Below, piece by piece: positions 8,309-16,666 of a stretch of 29,617 nucleotides of DNA; the stretch's first letter is position 1; each line of letters begins with the position of its first letter. The stretch covers positions 1 through 29,617 of the forward strand of contig JAZDLC010000379.1 in the NCBI GenBank assembly GCA_043802345.1, read 5' to 3'. The notes beneath the pieces are model-generated. The model was given only the letters and a program-made list of their open reading frames with translations. It searched no databases and was not told where the DNA came from. Origin of the DNA: JAZDLC01 sp043802345. GTDB taxonomy: Bacteria > Planctomycetota > B15-G4 > JADJEK01. Position numbers and translations under genes: made by a program.

Positions 8309-9354
8309 CGGAATCCCCTCGCGAACCTTCCCGTGCCGCGCGCAGGGAGTGCATCTTCGATGCGCTGCAGGCCTGAGATGGCGGAGCGCAGTTCCTCGCT
8401 GCGCGGCTCGTCCAGGAGCAGCAGCGATGCGCCGAAGAACGCCTTCACGCCGAAAAGGGCGTCGTCATACGTCTCGTACGCTCCGAGCTGGGCGTTCAGC
8501 TTGCCAAAGCGGCCGGTCACCCACGCGGCGTCTCCCGCCTCGTAGTCATCCGCGAGGAGGTCGCGCGCCCGTTGCCGGAGGTAGTCGGAGAAATCCGGGT
8601 CGGTTGACTCGATCAGCGCCGCCGCCTCATTCAGGAGCAAGAACGCCTTGAGCAACTCGCTGGCAAAGGCGACCGAATACGGCACCGCGTACAGGTCCTG
8701 GCCATCCGGGTCGGTCCGCAGGCGGCTCAGCTCGGCCGCGAGGCCGGGATGCAGCGTGTCGAGCACGGGATACTGGCGCAGCGTGGCCAGATCCTCCGAC
8801 AGAAGGGCGGCGTCCACCCGCCGCACCACCGAGCGCAGGCGCAGCAGATCGGCGGAGGCATCGGCCAGCGCTTCCTTCTTCAGCCCGATCGGGTAGACGT
8901 TCTTGCCGGGCACTTCCGGGTCGACCGGCAAGAAAGGCAGCCGCTGGTTGTCCAGGGTCGTGGCGATCGGCCCCTCGAACAGGCGGTAGAGGTCCAGCAG
9001 GTCCCGGGTGAGCGGCGAGGCCAGCCGGCGGTCCTGCTCGATCAGCTCCCTGTGGGCGGACAGCGCCTGGTGGTGCTTCGTCCGCTCGTAGAGTTCCTGG
9101 AAGATCTCCCCCACCTCCAGCAGCTTGCCGAGAGTGGCCCGCTCGGCCTCGGACAGTCCGGAGAGATCCGGATCGAAACGAACTTCGAGCGTCCGGTCGA
9201 GCACCTCGCGCGTCTGCTGCTCCGACCAGTATCCGTCCGGGAGCCTGCCTCGGGGCTCGGGCCGGGTCGTGGAACAGGAAAAAACCAGGGCGCAGAGCGC
9301 GAACAACGGAATGGCGAGAAAAGTCCCGGGGAGGTCGATGCGGCAGCGTCTCAT
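8179..9354 (-). CDS. N-terminal part of the frameshifted M49-like peptidase, lipoprotein signal
   Basis: The gene starts with ATGA overlapping the stop of the ACT-domain gene, so translation is probably coupled. The N-terminus is a lipoprotein signal: basic start, hydrophobic core, and VFSC with C27 as the likely lipidated cysteine. Residues about 40-335 are a helical domain of the kind that precedes the zinc site in M49-type peptidases. Sense sequence ends near LQRIEDALPA (about residue 338-347, near position 8330). After that the frame becomes Arg/Ser/Thr-rich nonsense until its stop at 8179, while the neighbouring frame continues with REGIPVGVYNVVADF. The two ORFs are therefore one gene. 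Its product would act on peptides at the membrane or in the periplasm. A recent inactivating mutation cannot be separated from a sequence error here. Confidence 0.8.
   Translation of the reverse strand: MRRCRIDLPGTFLAIPLFALCALVFSCSTTRPEPRGRLPDGYWSEQQTREVLDRTLEVRFDPDLSGLSEAERATLGKLLEVGEIFQELYERTKHHQALSAHRELIEQDRRLASPLTRDLLDLYRLFEGPIATTLDNQRLPFLPVDPEVPGKNVYPIGLKKEALADASADLLRLRSVVRRVDAALLSEDLATLRQYPVLDTLHPGLAAELSRLRTDPDGQDLYAVPYSVAFASELLKAFLLLNEAAALIESTDPDFSDYLRQRARDLLADDYEAGDAAWVTGRFGKLNAQLGAYETYDDALFGVKAFFGASLLLLDEPRSEELRSAISGLQRIEDALPARGTGRFARGFRWGSTTSSRTSARPGARTPRPSCRTRRESPPSTAARSCSATTS
8300..8350 (-). other. Frameshift site joining the two peptidase ORFs
   Basis: On the minus strand the reading CTC CCT GCG CGC GGC is in frame with the N-terminal half, while CAC GGG AAG GTT is in frame with the catalytic half. 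The shift corresponds to one missing base, or two extra bases, in a GC-alternating tract (TGCGCGCGGC). Such tracts are error-prone in sequencing. No slippery heptamer suggesting programmed frameshifting was seen. Confidence 0.75.
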
Positions 9355-9803
9355 TCGAAGTCATCCTGATTCAGCAGGCCGATCCCCTTCTCCAGCAACA
9401 CCGCCGCCGCGGCCGCCGGCTCCTCCGTGTGCAGCGCCAGCACCGGACGCCCGTTGCTGGTCACCATCAGCGAGTAGAGGTAGAGCACGTTCACCTCCGC
9501 CATGATCACCGCCGTCAGCACATTGCGAATCCCCTCTCCCTTCGGCAGCACCACGCCCAGCAGATCGGTCTCGATCACGCTGTGCCCCTCCGTGGTCAGG
9601 ATCTCCTTCGCCAGGGTCGGCTGGTCCAGCACCAGCCGGACCACGGAGTAGTCGGAGGCATCGAGAATGGAAACCGCCAGGATCTTGATCGACGCCGCAT
9701 CGAGCGTCCGGTTCAACGACAGCAGGGCCCCCAGCCGGTTCGGCAGGAAGACCGAGAGCTGCTTGATGCGGTGAGAAAGCTGGTCTTCAGTGATTCCAAC
9801 CAT
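9351..9803 (-). CDS. ACT-domain protein (probable tandem ACT, regulatory)
   Basis: This is a 150-aa protein. The ATG at 9803 is chosen because GGGAGGG lies 4 nt upstream; the frame is open for 31 more codons but those read as non-coding. The sequence has two similar alpha/beta halves. The first begins QLSVFLPNRLGALLSLNRTL, the typical ACT pattern with a GAL/L turn after the first strand. The second covers about residues 80-150 (ETDLLGVVLPKGEGIRNVL and on). ACT pairs bind amino acids or other small ligands and regulate enzymes or transporters. No catalytic domain is attached, so it is a free-standing ACT protein. It is the first gene of an operon with the M49-like peptidase (ATGA overlap) and ADH. 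Its ligand and partner are unknown; the context suggests sensing of an amino acid. Confidence 0.85.
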   Translation of the reverse strand: MVGITEDQLSHRIKQLSVFLPNRLGALLSLNRTLDAASIKILAVSILDASDYSVVRLVLDQPTLAKEILTTEGHSVIETDLLGVVLPKGEGIRNVLTAVIMAEVNVLYLYSLMVTSNGRPVLALHTEEPAAAAAVLLEKGIGLLNQDDFE

Positions 9804-9944
9804 TCGGCCCTCCCGGCACGGCTGTGTCGATTCGGCACACGAGGATAGATATTCGCGGCAGGAACTGCCTCCAATTCCTTCACGTTCCCACGGCAAGGAT
9901 TTTGTGGGGACCTTTTGCGGTTCCCAACCCTGAGGAGGCCTGCG

Positions 9945-10841
9945 ATGCTCGAGATCCGCGATCTGGTGAAGGTCTACCCCGGCCCCGTGGCCGCATTGAA
10001 AGGGCTGTCGCTGAGACTCCCGGCGGGGATGTTCGGCCTTCTGGGTCCGAACGGCGCTGGGAAGACGACGTTGATGAAGATCCTGGCCGGGCTGCTGGAG
10101 CCCACATCCGGTTCGGCCACCTTGGATGGCGTCGACCTGATACAGGATCCTGGATTCGTCCGCTCCCGCCTCGGCTACCTGCCCCAGTCATTCGGGTTCT
10201 ATCCTCACCTGACCGCGGAGAAGATGCTCCTGCACCTCCTCCGGCTCAAAGGGGTGCATGCCCCTGGCGGACAGAAGAAGCTGGCGCGGGAGCTGCTGGA
10301 CCGCGTCGGTCTGCTGGGTGTGGCCCGGCGCCGGCTGCGCGGCTTCTCCGGGGGCATGCGCCAGCGGCTGGGGATTGCCCAGGCGATCTGCGGTGATCCC
10401 AGGCTGATCATCGTCGATGAGCCGACCGCCGGACTCGATCCGGAGGAACGACTGCGCTTCTACCGGCTGCTGGCGGAACTCTCGGAGAACCGCATCGTGC
10501 TCCTCTCCACTCATATCGTGGAGGACGTCTCGGTGCTCTGCAGTCGCTTCGCCGTGATCCGCGAGGGACGGATCGTCGGCGACACCTCCCCCTCCGAGGC
10601 GACCAGCCGCCTGCGGGAGCGCATCTTCGAGGCGCGGATCGACCCTGAGGAACTGCCCTCCCTGAGCGAGCGATTCCTTGTGACCCAGGCGATCCTGGTG
10701 GAGGGCCGGAACCGGGTCCGGATCTACCTGCCTGACGGATCCCCGCCCGCGGGGTTCGAACAGGTCCCGCCCACGATGGAAGACGCCTACTTCATCCTGA
10801 TGCGGTCCAGAAACGGCTCCGCGAGCGGAGCGGAGGAATGA
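9945..10841 (+). CDS. ABC transporter ATP-binding protein
   Basis: This is a 298-aa ABC ATPase. The ATG at 9945 follows GAGGAGG; an upstream in-frame start at 9915 would add ten implausible residues. All core motifs are intact: Walker A GPNGAGKTT at 34-42, Q-loop Q81, signature FSGGMRQ at 134-140, Walker B LIIVDEP at 154-160, and H-loop H190. The C-terminal 80 residues form the accessory region common in ABC-2-type exporters. It overlaps the next gene by four bases (ATGA), and that gene encodes the membrane part, so the two products form one complex. The exported or extruded substrate is unknown. It is transcribed divergently from the ACT-peptidase-ADH operon across about 140 bp. Confidence 0.95.
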   Translation: MLEIRDLVKVYPGPVAALKGLSLRLPAGMFGLLGPNGAGKTTLMKILAGLLEPTSGSATLDGVDLIQDPGFVRSRLGYLPQSFGFYPHLTAEKMLLHLLRLKGVHAPGGQKKLARELLDRVGLLGVARRRLRGFSGGMRQRLGIAQAICGDPRLIIVDEPTAGLDPEERLRFYRLLAELSENRIVLLSTHIVEDVSVLCSRFAVIREGRIVGDTSPSEATSRLRERIFEARIDPEELPSLSERFLVTQAILVEGRNRVRIYLPDGSPPAGFEQVPPTMEDAYFILMRSRNGSASGAEE

Positions 10842-13800
10842 GTCTGCCACGGCTCTTCGAGATCTTCCGGCTGGAACTGCGCCGCAACCTCACGCGGCCG
10901 ATGTTCTGGATCCTGCTCGGGGTGGTGCTCCTCCTCTCCTACGGCCTCGCCGGGGGGAACGTGCGGATCGGCTCCGGCGATTCCACCGTCGGCGGCACGA
11001 AGGCGTGGATCACCTCCGAGTTCGCTCTGGCGCAGATCCTCTCGTCGATCGACTTCCTGGTGTTCATCTTCTTCTTCGCCGCCATGGCCGGGCTCCCAGT
11101 TCTGAGGGATGACGAGGATCAGGTCCTGGAACTGCTGCACTCCACCCCTCTGACTCCGGGTGAGTATCTCTGGGGGAAGTTCCTCGCGGTCCTCTCGATC
11201 TACGCCTTCGTGGTGGCGACGCACCTCGGCTTCTCGATCCTGTTCAACCACGCCGGACCGGCGGGCGCGGACGCGGAGTTCCTGGGACCGTTCGCGCTCT
11301 CCAACTACCTGCGCCCCGTCCTCTGGTTCACCGCACCCGCGGTTCTCTTCACCACATCGATCTGCTTCCTGCTGGGAACCCTGACCCGCAAACCGATTCT
11401 GGTCTTCCTGCTGCCGGTTCTGGTGTTGATCGGCTGTGGGTTCTTCCTGTGGACCTGGTCTCCCTCGTGGCTCGATCCGAGACTCAACCAACTGCTGATG
11501 ATGATCGACCCCGCGGGATTCCGCTGGCTGAACGAGACCTACCTGAAGGTCGACCGCGGCGTCGAGTTCTACAACACGCAGTCCGTGCCGATTTCCGCCG
11601 GTTTCATGGTTCAGAGGATCGTCATCACCCTGCTCGGGCTGCTGGCCGTGCTCTTCACCCAGAGACAGTTTTCCCGCAGTCTGCGCGGCGCTTCGGGCCG
11701 GAAGCTCGGCACTGCCGTCCTTCCCTCCAGGGTCGGCGCCCTGCCGGCCGCGGGCTTCGTCCACAGGGCCCGCCTCTCGGCCCTGTCGATGACCTCCGGC
11801 AGGGTGGGCTACATAGCGGCCATGTGGGAGGTGGCCCGAGTGGAGATGCGAGGCCTGATCCGCAGCCCCGGTCTGTACCTGTTCGTGCCGATCTGCGTAC
11901 TGACGGTCATCGAGAACGGAGTGCTCCGCACCGGCGCCTTCGATACTCCGCTGCTGCTCACTTCGGGGAGCATGGCGGCCGGCGCGGTCAACTGGCTGGT
12001 GACCCTGACCTGCCTGCTGCTTCTCTTCTATACCGTGGAATCCCTAGTCAGGGAGCGGACGACCGGCCTCTCCCAGATCCACTACAGCACGCCCGTGGCC
12101 ACGTCGTCGTACTTCTTCGGCAAGGTGCTCGGCTCGTCGGTGGTCGCCCTGGTCATGCTGGGCGTATCGTTCCTGGCCTGCGCGATCGCGGTGCTGCTTC
12201 AGGGAAAGGTCGCGCTCGACATTTCGCCTTTCCTCATCGTCTGGGGAGCGCTGCTGCTGCCGACCTTCCTCGTCTGGACCGCCCTGGTCACGGCCATCTT
12301 CACCATCACGAAGAACCGCATGACCAGCTACGCCCTCGGCCTGGTCGTGCTGGCGATCACCGGTTACAAGCAGGTGGCCACCACCGACATGACCTGGGTC
12401 TGGAACTGGACGCTCTATGGCGCGGTGGTCTGGACCGACTTGGCGCCGTTCGAACTGAACGGCAAGGCCCTGCTTCTCAATCGGCTGCTCTACCTCGGCA
12501 TGACCATCTTCCTCACCGCGCTCGCGGTGCGCTGCTTCCCCAGGCGCGAGTTCGACGCCACCCGCACCCTGCACCGCATGAGGCCGGCCGCGCTGGCAAG
12601 GAGCGGACTGCTCCTGCTGCCGTTCGCAGCCCCCTCCCTGATTCTGGCGGGCATGCTGTACGCCGGCATCCAGGACGGATTCCAGGGAGACGCGGCGGAA
12701 AAGGCGCAGAAGGACTACTGGCGTCGCAACGTGGCCACCTTCACCGACAGCAAGGTGCCGGACATCGTGTCGGTGGATGTCGACCTCTCACTGGATCCAG
12801 CGGACTCCGCGTTCACCTCCGAGGGGGCCTTCGAGCTGATGAACCATCTCGACGAGCCGCTCCGTCAGATTCCGGTGACTCCCGGGCCTCACTGGAAGGA
12901 GATCCGCTGGTCGCTGGACGGCGAGGAGTTCGAGCCGGAAGACCGAGCAGGACTCGCGGTTTTCAACCTCAAGGAGCCGCTGGCGCCAGGCAGGAAGCTG
13001 ACCATCGGGTTCTCCTGCTCCGGCCGGTATCCGGATGGCCTCACTCGCAACGGCGGCGGCACGGACACATTCATCCTGCCTTCGGGCGCGGTGTTGACCT
13101 CGTTCAGCCCGCAGTTCACCCCGGTCATCGGGTACATGGAGGGGATCGGAGTCGATCGTGACAACAGCTACGACTCCCGGGAGTATGCAGATGACTTCTT
13201 CGAAGGGCTCACTCACGCGGCCTTCGGCAACGATCGTCCGTTCGCCACCAGGATCAAGATCGAGGGACCAGCCTCCTGGACCCTCAACTCGGTCGGGACG
13301 CTGGTGAGTGACGAGCTCCTCGGGGAGCGGCGCGCGGTGGTCTGGCAGAGCGACCATCCCGTCAGCTTCTTCAACGTGGTCGCGGGTCCGCTCGTCGAAC
13401 GCAAGGGAGAGGGAACCTCCATCCACTACAATCCGCAGCACGACTACAACATCGACGAGATGCTCGAGGCCCTCGATGGGGCCCGCCGCTACTACTCGGA
13501 CTGGTTCTTCCCTTTCCCCTGGAAGGAACTCAAGCTCACCGAGTTCCCGGCCCTGGCGGGATACGCCCAGGGGTTTCCCACCAACATCACCTTTTCCGAG
13601 GGGATCGGATTCCTCACCGCCAGCGACCCGAAGCGGAACGCGGCCTTCCTGGTGACGGCGCACGAGTCCGCCCACCAGTGGTGGGGCAACATCCTGGTGC
13701 CGGGCAAGGGCCCCGGCGGAAACATCATCGCGGAGGGGCTGGCCCACTACTCCACCATGCTCCTGTTCCAGGCGATCAAGGGGGACTTCCAGCGGATCGA

Positions 13801-14425
13801 GTTCATGAAGGGGATCGAGGACCAGTACGGCGAGCAGCGCCAGGTCGATTCGGAACGTCCGCTGGTGAAGATCGACGGCACGCGCCCGGGAGACACCACG
13901 ACCACCTACGACAAGGGCGGCTGGGTCTTCTGGATGCTCCAGCAGCAGATGGGGCGTGACGACCTTCTCTCCGGCTTGCGCGCCTTCATCAGCCGCTACC
14001 ACCTCGGCCCGGACCACCCCGTCCTCCAGGACATCGTCGCCGTGCTACGTGAGTTCGCCCCGGACGCCGGCGCGTTCGACCGCTTCTGCGAGCAGTGGTT
14101 CTTCGACGTGGTCGTCCCCGAGTACCGGCTCGGTGACGCTCGAAAGCACTCGCTTGATGATTCACGCTACCAGGTCAGCGTGACGGTGCACAACGCCGGC
14201 ACCTCCCACATGCCGGTGGAGATCGCCGCCTGGTCCGGCGAGCGGTTCGATGACGACGGCAATCCGGAACTCGGGTTCCAGGAGCGGCGGGGCACCGTTC
14301 TGCTCGGGCCGGATGAGAAGAAGACGATCACCCTGACCTGCGACTTCGATCCGGACCGCATCGTGGTCGACCCGGACGCGCTGGTGCTCCAGCTCAAGCG
14401 CGAGCTGGCGGCGCATCAGTTCTGA
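10838..14425 (+). CDS. ABC-2 type permease fused to M1-family aminopeptidase
   Basis: This 1195-aa protein combines a transporter and a peptidase. The N-terminal half has two sets of about six membrane helices (residues about 20-290 and 340-610), each like an ABC-2 permease half, followed by one more helix. The C-terminal half (about 640-1195) is an M1 zinc aminopeptidase with H942-E-S-A-H946 followed by QWWGN and a glutamate at 966 (IIAEGLAHYS). The spacing to the third ligand is 19 residues, not the 18 of classical M1 enzymes. A substrate-binding stretch (EFPALAGYAQGFPTN) replaces the usual GxMEN, and TYDKGG supplies a likely catalytic tyrosine. Fusions of this kind are known in several bacterial phyla. 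The peptidase domain probably sits on the outer face of the membrane. It pairs with the ATPase encoded just upstream; the physiological substrate is not known. Confidence 0.93.
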   Translation: MSLPRLFEIFRLELRRNLTRPMFWILLGVVLLLSYGLAGGNVRIGSGDSTVGGTKAWITSEFALAQILSSIDFLVFIFFFAAMAGLPVLRDDEDQVLELLHSTPLTPGEYLWGKFLAVLSIYAFVVATHLGFSILFNHAGPAGADAEFLGPFALSNYLRPVLWFTAPAVLFTTSICFLLGTLTRKPILVFLLPVLVLIGCGFFLWTWSPSWLDPRLNQLLMMIDPAGFRWLNETYLKVDRGVEFYNTQSVPISAGFMVQRIVITLLGLLAVLFTQRQFSRSLRGASGRKLGTAVLPSRVGALPAAGFVHRARLSALSMTSGRVGYIAAMWEVARVEMRGLIRSPGLYLFVPICVLTVIENGVLRTGAFDTPLLLTSGSMAAGAVNWLVTLTCLLLLFYTVESLVRERTTGLSQIHYSTPVATSSYFFGKVLGSSVVALVMLGVSFLACAIAVLLQGKVALDISPFLIVWGALLLPTFLVWTALVTAIFTITKNRMTSYALGLVVLAITGYKQVATTDMTWVWNWTLYGAVVWTDLAPFELNGKALLLNRLLYLGMTIFLTALAVRCFPRREFDATRTLHRMRPAALARSGLLLLPFAAPSLILAGMLYAGIQDGFQGDAAEKAQKDYWRRNVATFTDSKVPDIVSVDVDLSLDPADSAFTSEGAFELMNHLDEPLRQIPVTPGPHWKEIRWSLDGEEFEPEDRAGLAVFNLKEPLAPGRKLTIGFSCSGRYPDGLTRNGGGTDTFILPSGAVLTSFSPQFTPVIGYMEGIGVDRDNSYDSREYADDFFEGLTHAAFGNDRPFATRIKIEGPASWTLNSVGTLVSDELLGERRAVVWQSDHPVSFFNVVAGPLVERKGEGTSIHYNPQHDYNIDEMLEALDGARRYYSDWFFPFPWKELKLTEFPALAGYAQGFPTNITFSEGIGFLTASDPKRNAAFLVTAHESAHQWWGNILVPGKGPGGNIIAEGLAHYSTMLLFQAIKGDFQRIEFMKGIEDQYGEQRQVDSERPLVKIDGTRPGDTTTTYDKGGWVFWMLQQQMGRDDLLSGLRAFISRYHLGPDHPVLQDIVAVLREFAPDAGAFDRFCEQWFFDVVVPEYRLGDARKHSLDDSRYQVSVTVHNAGTSHMPVEIAAWSGERFDDDGNPELGFQERRGTVLLGPDEKKTITLTCDFDPDRIVVDPDALVLQLKRELAAHQF

Positions 14426-14563
14426 CGAACGGCCGGGAACGGCTGAACCGGTTCCATTCCTCGCCATTTTGCTGATAGACTGTAGCGGCACGTTCGAGCG
14501 ATTTCAGGAGTCAGACATCCCCCGACGCCCCGGCGATCGGGATCCTCTCCCAGGAGACCAACC

Positions 14564-16594
14564 ATGCTCTTTTCCGCACCCAATGCCCGTATTCGACTCG
14601 CGGCGATCGTCACTTGCCTGGCGGCGTTTCCGCTCAGCTCCCTGTCAGCCCAGGACGAGTCATTCGTCAATGGCGACAGCGTGATCTCCCTGACCGTTGA
14701 TGCTTCCGAGATCGGCGTTCTGTTCGGCGAGGACACGACGCGGGAAGAGGTGAGCGGGCTGCTGTCCGGTCTTCCGTTCGTGGCCAAGGAGGCGGCCGCG
14801 AATTCCGTCTACATCCCGGGCCATCTGATGAAGGTGGAGACCGTCCCCGGCGCCACCGCTCAGGAGGTCCTGGACGGCACGCGCGCGCTCGGCGGTCAGC
14901 CCCAGGTCCTGGCCGCCGGACCGCGCTTCCTGGACGGCGTCGAGCCGTACTTCGTCACGGACGAGATCCTCGTCCGCTACCAGAGCGACGTGGAAGCGTC
15001 GGACGTCGCAAAGATCGAGGCGGAGCACGGGCTGGAGCGCAGCGGGAGTCTCGACTATTCGGTCAACCCCGGCGTGGTCTACCGGCTCCCGCACGGCCGC
15101 TCGCTCGACGCCATGGCGATCACCCGCGCGATCCACGACACGGGTCACGCCGAGTTCGCGATCCCCGACTTCTCCCTCGTGCGGATTCCCTGTGCCACCA
15201 CCAATGACCCGCTGTTCGGCAACCAGTGGCATCTCCACTCGACCGGCCAGAACGGCGCCAAGGTCGATGCCGATGTGGACGCCCCGGAAGCGTGGGACTA
15301 TGGAAGAGGCGACCCGGGCCTCAAGATCGCCGTGATCGACACGGGGGTGGAACTCTCCCACCCGGACCTGGTGCGGGACCTGGTGCAGGGCATCGACGTG
15401 CTCGACGACGACAACACCCCCCAGGCGGAGGACTACTTCTTCGGTCTCTTCACGGAAAACCACGCCACTTCGGTCTGCGGAGTCACCGCGGGTCCGGGGA
15501 ACAACGCCCTCGGCACCAGCGGCCTGGCCCAGGACTGCAAGCTCATGCCGATCCGGTTCCTCTCCGAGTACATTCTCGTTCAGCCCACGGTCCAGGATGA
15601 GGCGGACGCCTTCAACTTCGCCCGCAACAACGGCGCCGCCGTGGTGAACTGCTCCTGGGGTCCCTCGGGCGCGGCCGCGCTTCCCACCTCGACCCGGGCG
15701 GCGATCGACGACGCGGTCGACAACGGCCGCGGCGGCCTGGGGCTCGTGATCTTCTTCGCCGCGGGCAACTCTTCGGCGGACACGTCCGGCAACGGCTACG
15801 TGACGTACCCCAAGACGCTCGCCGTTTCGGCCTCCACCGACCAGGATCTCCTCGCCAGCTACAGCAGCTTCGGCGCGGCGGTCGAGTTCTGCGCACCCAG
15901 CAACGGTGGCGTCAACGGCATCACGACGACTGACCGCCTGGGAACTGTCGGCTACTCCAGCGGCGACTACACCGACGCCTTCGGCGGCACCTCTTCGGCC
16001 TCCCCGCTGGCCGCCGGAGTCGCACTGCTCGTGCTCTCGGCCAACCCGAACCTGACCTGGCTGGAGGTGCGCGACATCATGCGCGACACGGCGGTCAAGA
16101 TCGACCCGGCCGGCGGCGCCTACGACGCCAACGGACACTCCAACAAGTACGGGTACGGACGGGTGAACGCCCATGACGCCGTGGTGGCCGCGCAGGGCAC
16201 GCCCGGCGTCACCTACTCCGGCGCGGGGCACCCCGGTACCGGCGGCGTGATCCCGGAGATCGGCACGTCCGGAGGGACTCCTTCGGTCGGCAACGCCGGC
16301 TTCGCCATCACCCTTTCGAACACGCTTCCGAGCACGACTATCGGGCTCCTCTTCGGCCTGAACCCGGCCAGCATCCCGTTCAAGGGTGGCACCATGCTCG
16401 TCGACCTGACGCCGCCCGGCTTCCTCTTCATCGCGACGTCGGACGGCTCAGGCGGGTACGTCCTGCCCACGCCGGTCCCCGCCAGCGCCCCCCTCGTCGG
16501 CTTCAAGGTCTACGGCCAGTGGCTGGCCGCCGACGCCGCGGCCAGCCGCGGCTACTCGATGACCGAAGGCGTGGAGCTCGAGATCCAGCCGTGA
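14564..16594 (+). CDS. Secreted subtilisin-family (S8) serine protease with C-terminal beta-sandwich domain
   Basis: This is a 676-aa secreted protease. A signal peptide (about residues 1-29, ending SLSAQ) and a prodomain of about 190 residues precede the catalytic domain. The catalytic triad is D259 (AVIDTGVE), H300 (ENHATSVCG) and S477 (GGTSSASPLAAG), with oxyanion-hole N402 (AAGNSS). The histidine context is HAT rather than the usual HGT. The domain ends near residue 545 (YGYGRVNAHDAV). A linker (SGAGHPGTGGVIPEIGTSGG) then leads to a domain of about 110 residues that resembles tails on many secreted planctomycete proteins and a segment in both sulfatases of this window. The start follows AGGAGACC. 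It probably degrades extracellular protein. It stands alone in a transcription unit and is followed by a strong hairpin. Confidence 0.93.
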   Translation: MLFSAPNARIRLAAIVTCLAAFPLSSLSAQDESFVNGDSVISLTVDASEIGVLFGEDTTREEVSGLLSGLPFVAKEAAANSVYIPGHLMKVETVPGATAQEVLDGTRALGGQPQVLAAGPRFLDGVEPYFVTDEILVRYQSDVEASDVAKIEAEHGLERSGSLDYSVNPGVVYRLPHGRSLDAMAITRAIHDTGHAEFAIPDFSLVRIPCATTNDPLFGNQWHLHSTGQNGAKVDADVDAPEAWDYGRGDPGLKIAVIDTGVELSHPDLVRDLVQGIDVLDDDNTPQAEDYFFGLFTENHATSVCGVTAGPGNNALGTSGLAQDCKLMPIRFLSEYILVQPTVQDEADAFNFARNNGAAVVNCSWGPSGAAALPTSTRAAIDDAVDNGRGGLGLVIFFAAGNSSADTSGNGYVTYPKTLAVSASTDQDLLASYSSFGAAVEFCAPSNGGVNGITTTDRLGTVGYSSGDYTDAFGGTSSASPLAAGVALLVLSANPNLTWLEVRDIMRDTAVKIDPAGGAYDANGHSNKYGYGRVNAHDAVVAAQGTPGVTYSGAGHPGTGGVIPEIGTSGGTPSVGNAGFAITLSNTLPSTTIGLLFGLNPASIPFKGGTMLVDLTPPGFLFIATSDGSGGYVLPTPVPASAPLVGFKVYGQWLAADAAASRGYSMTEGVELEIQP

Positions 16595-16628
16595 GCTGAG
16601 GGGCAAGGCATCCGCTCCGACAAAGTCA

Positions 16629-16666
16629 GCGGCCCGGGCTGCGCGCAAAGCGCAGGCCCGGGCCGC
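16629..16666 (+). terminator. Strong GC-rich hairpin after the subtilisin gene
   Basis: An 11-bp perfect stem (GCGGCCCGGGC with its complement) extends through a single-base bulge to a further TGCGC/GCGCA stem around a loop GCAAA. It lies 35 bp after the stop codon and is followed by a short pyrimidine run (TTTCCTTCTCCC). This is the best terminator candidate in the window. Confidence 0.65.

Noticed and set aside
9804..9944. Sigma-70-like promoter for the ACT operon (TTGGAG, 17 nt, TATCTA)
   Set aside because: Only half the positions match the consensus in each box; too weak to list in a GC-rich genome.
11449..13161. Plus-strand open frame of 570 codons inside the ABC/M1 gene
   Set aside because: Shifted frame of the fusion gene; Arg/Gly/Pro-rich without motifs.
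12788..14017. Minus-strand open frame of 409 codons
   Set aside because: Antisense to the M1 peptidase domain, which has a complete zinc site.
14660..16231. Minus-strand open frame of 523 codons, Val/Gly/Arg-rich
   Set aside because: Antisense to the subtilisin gene, whose catalytic triad is complete.
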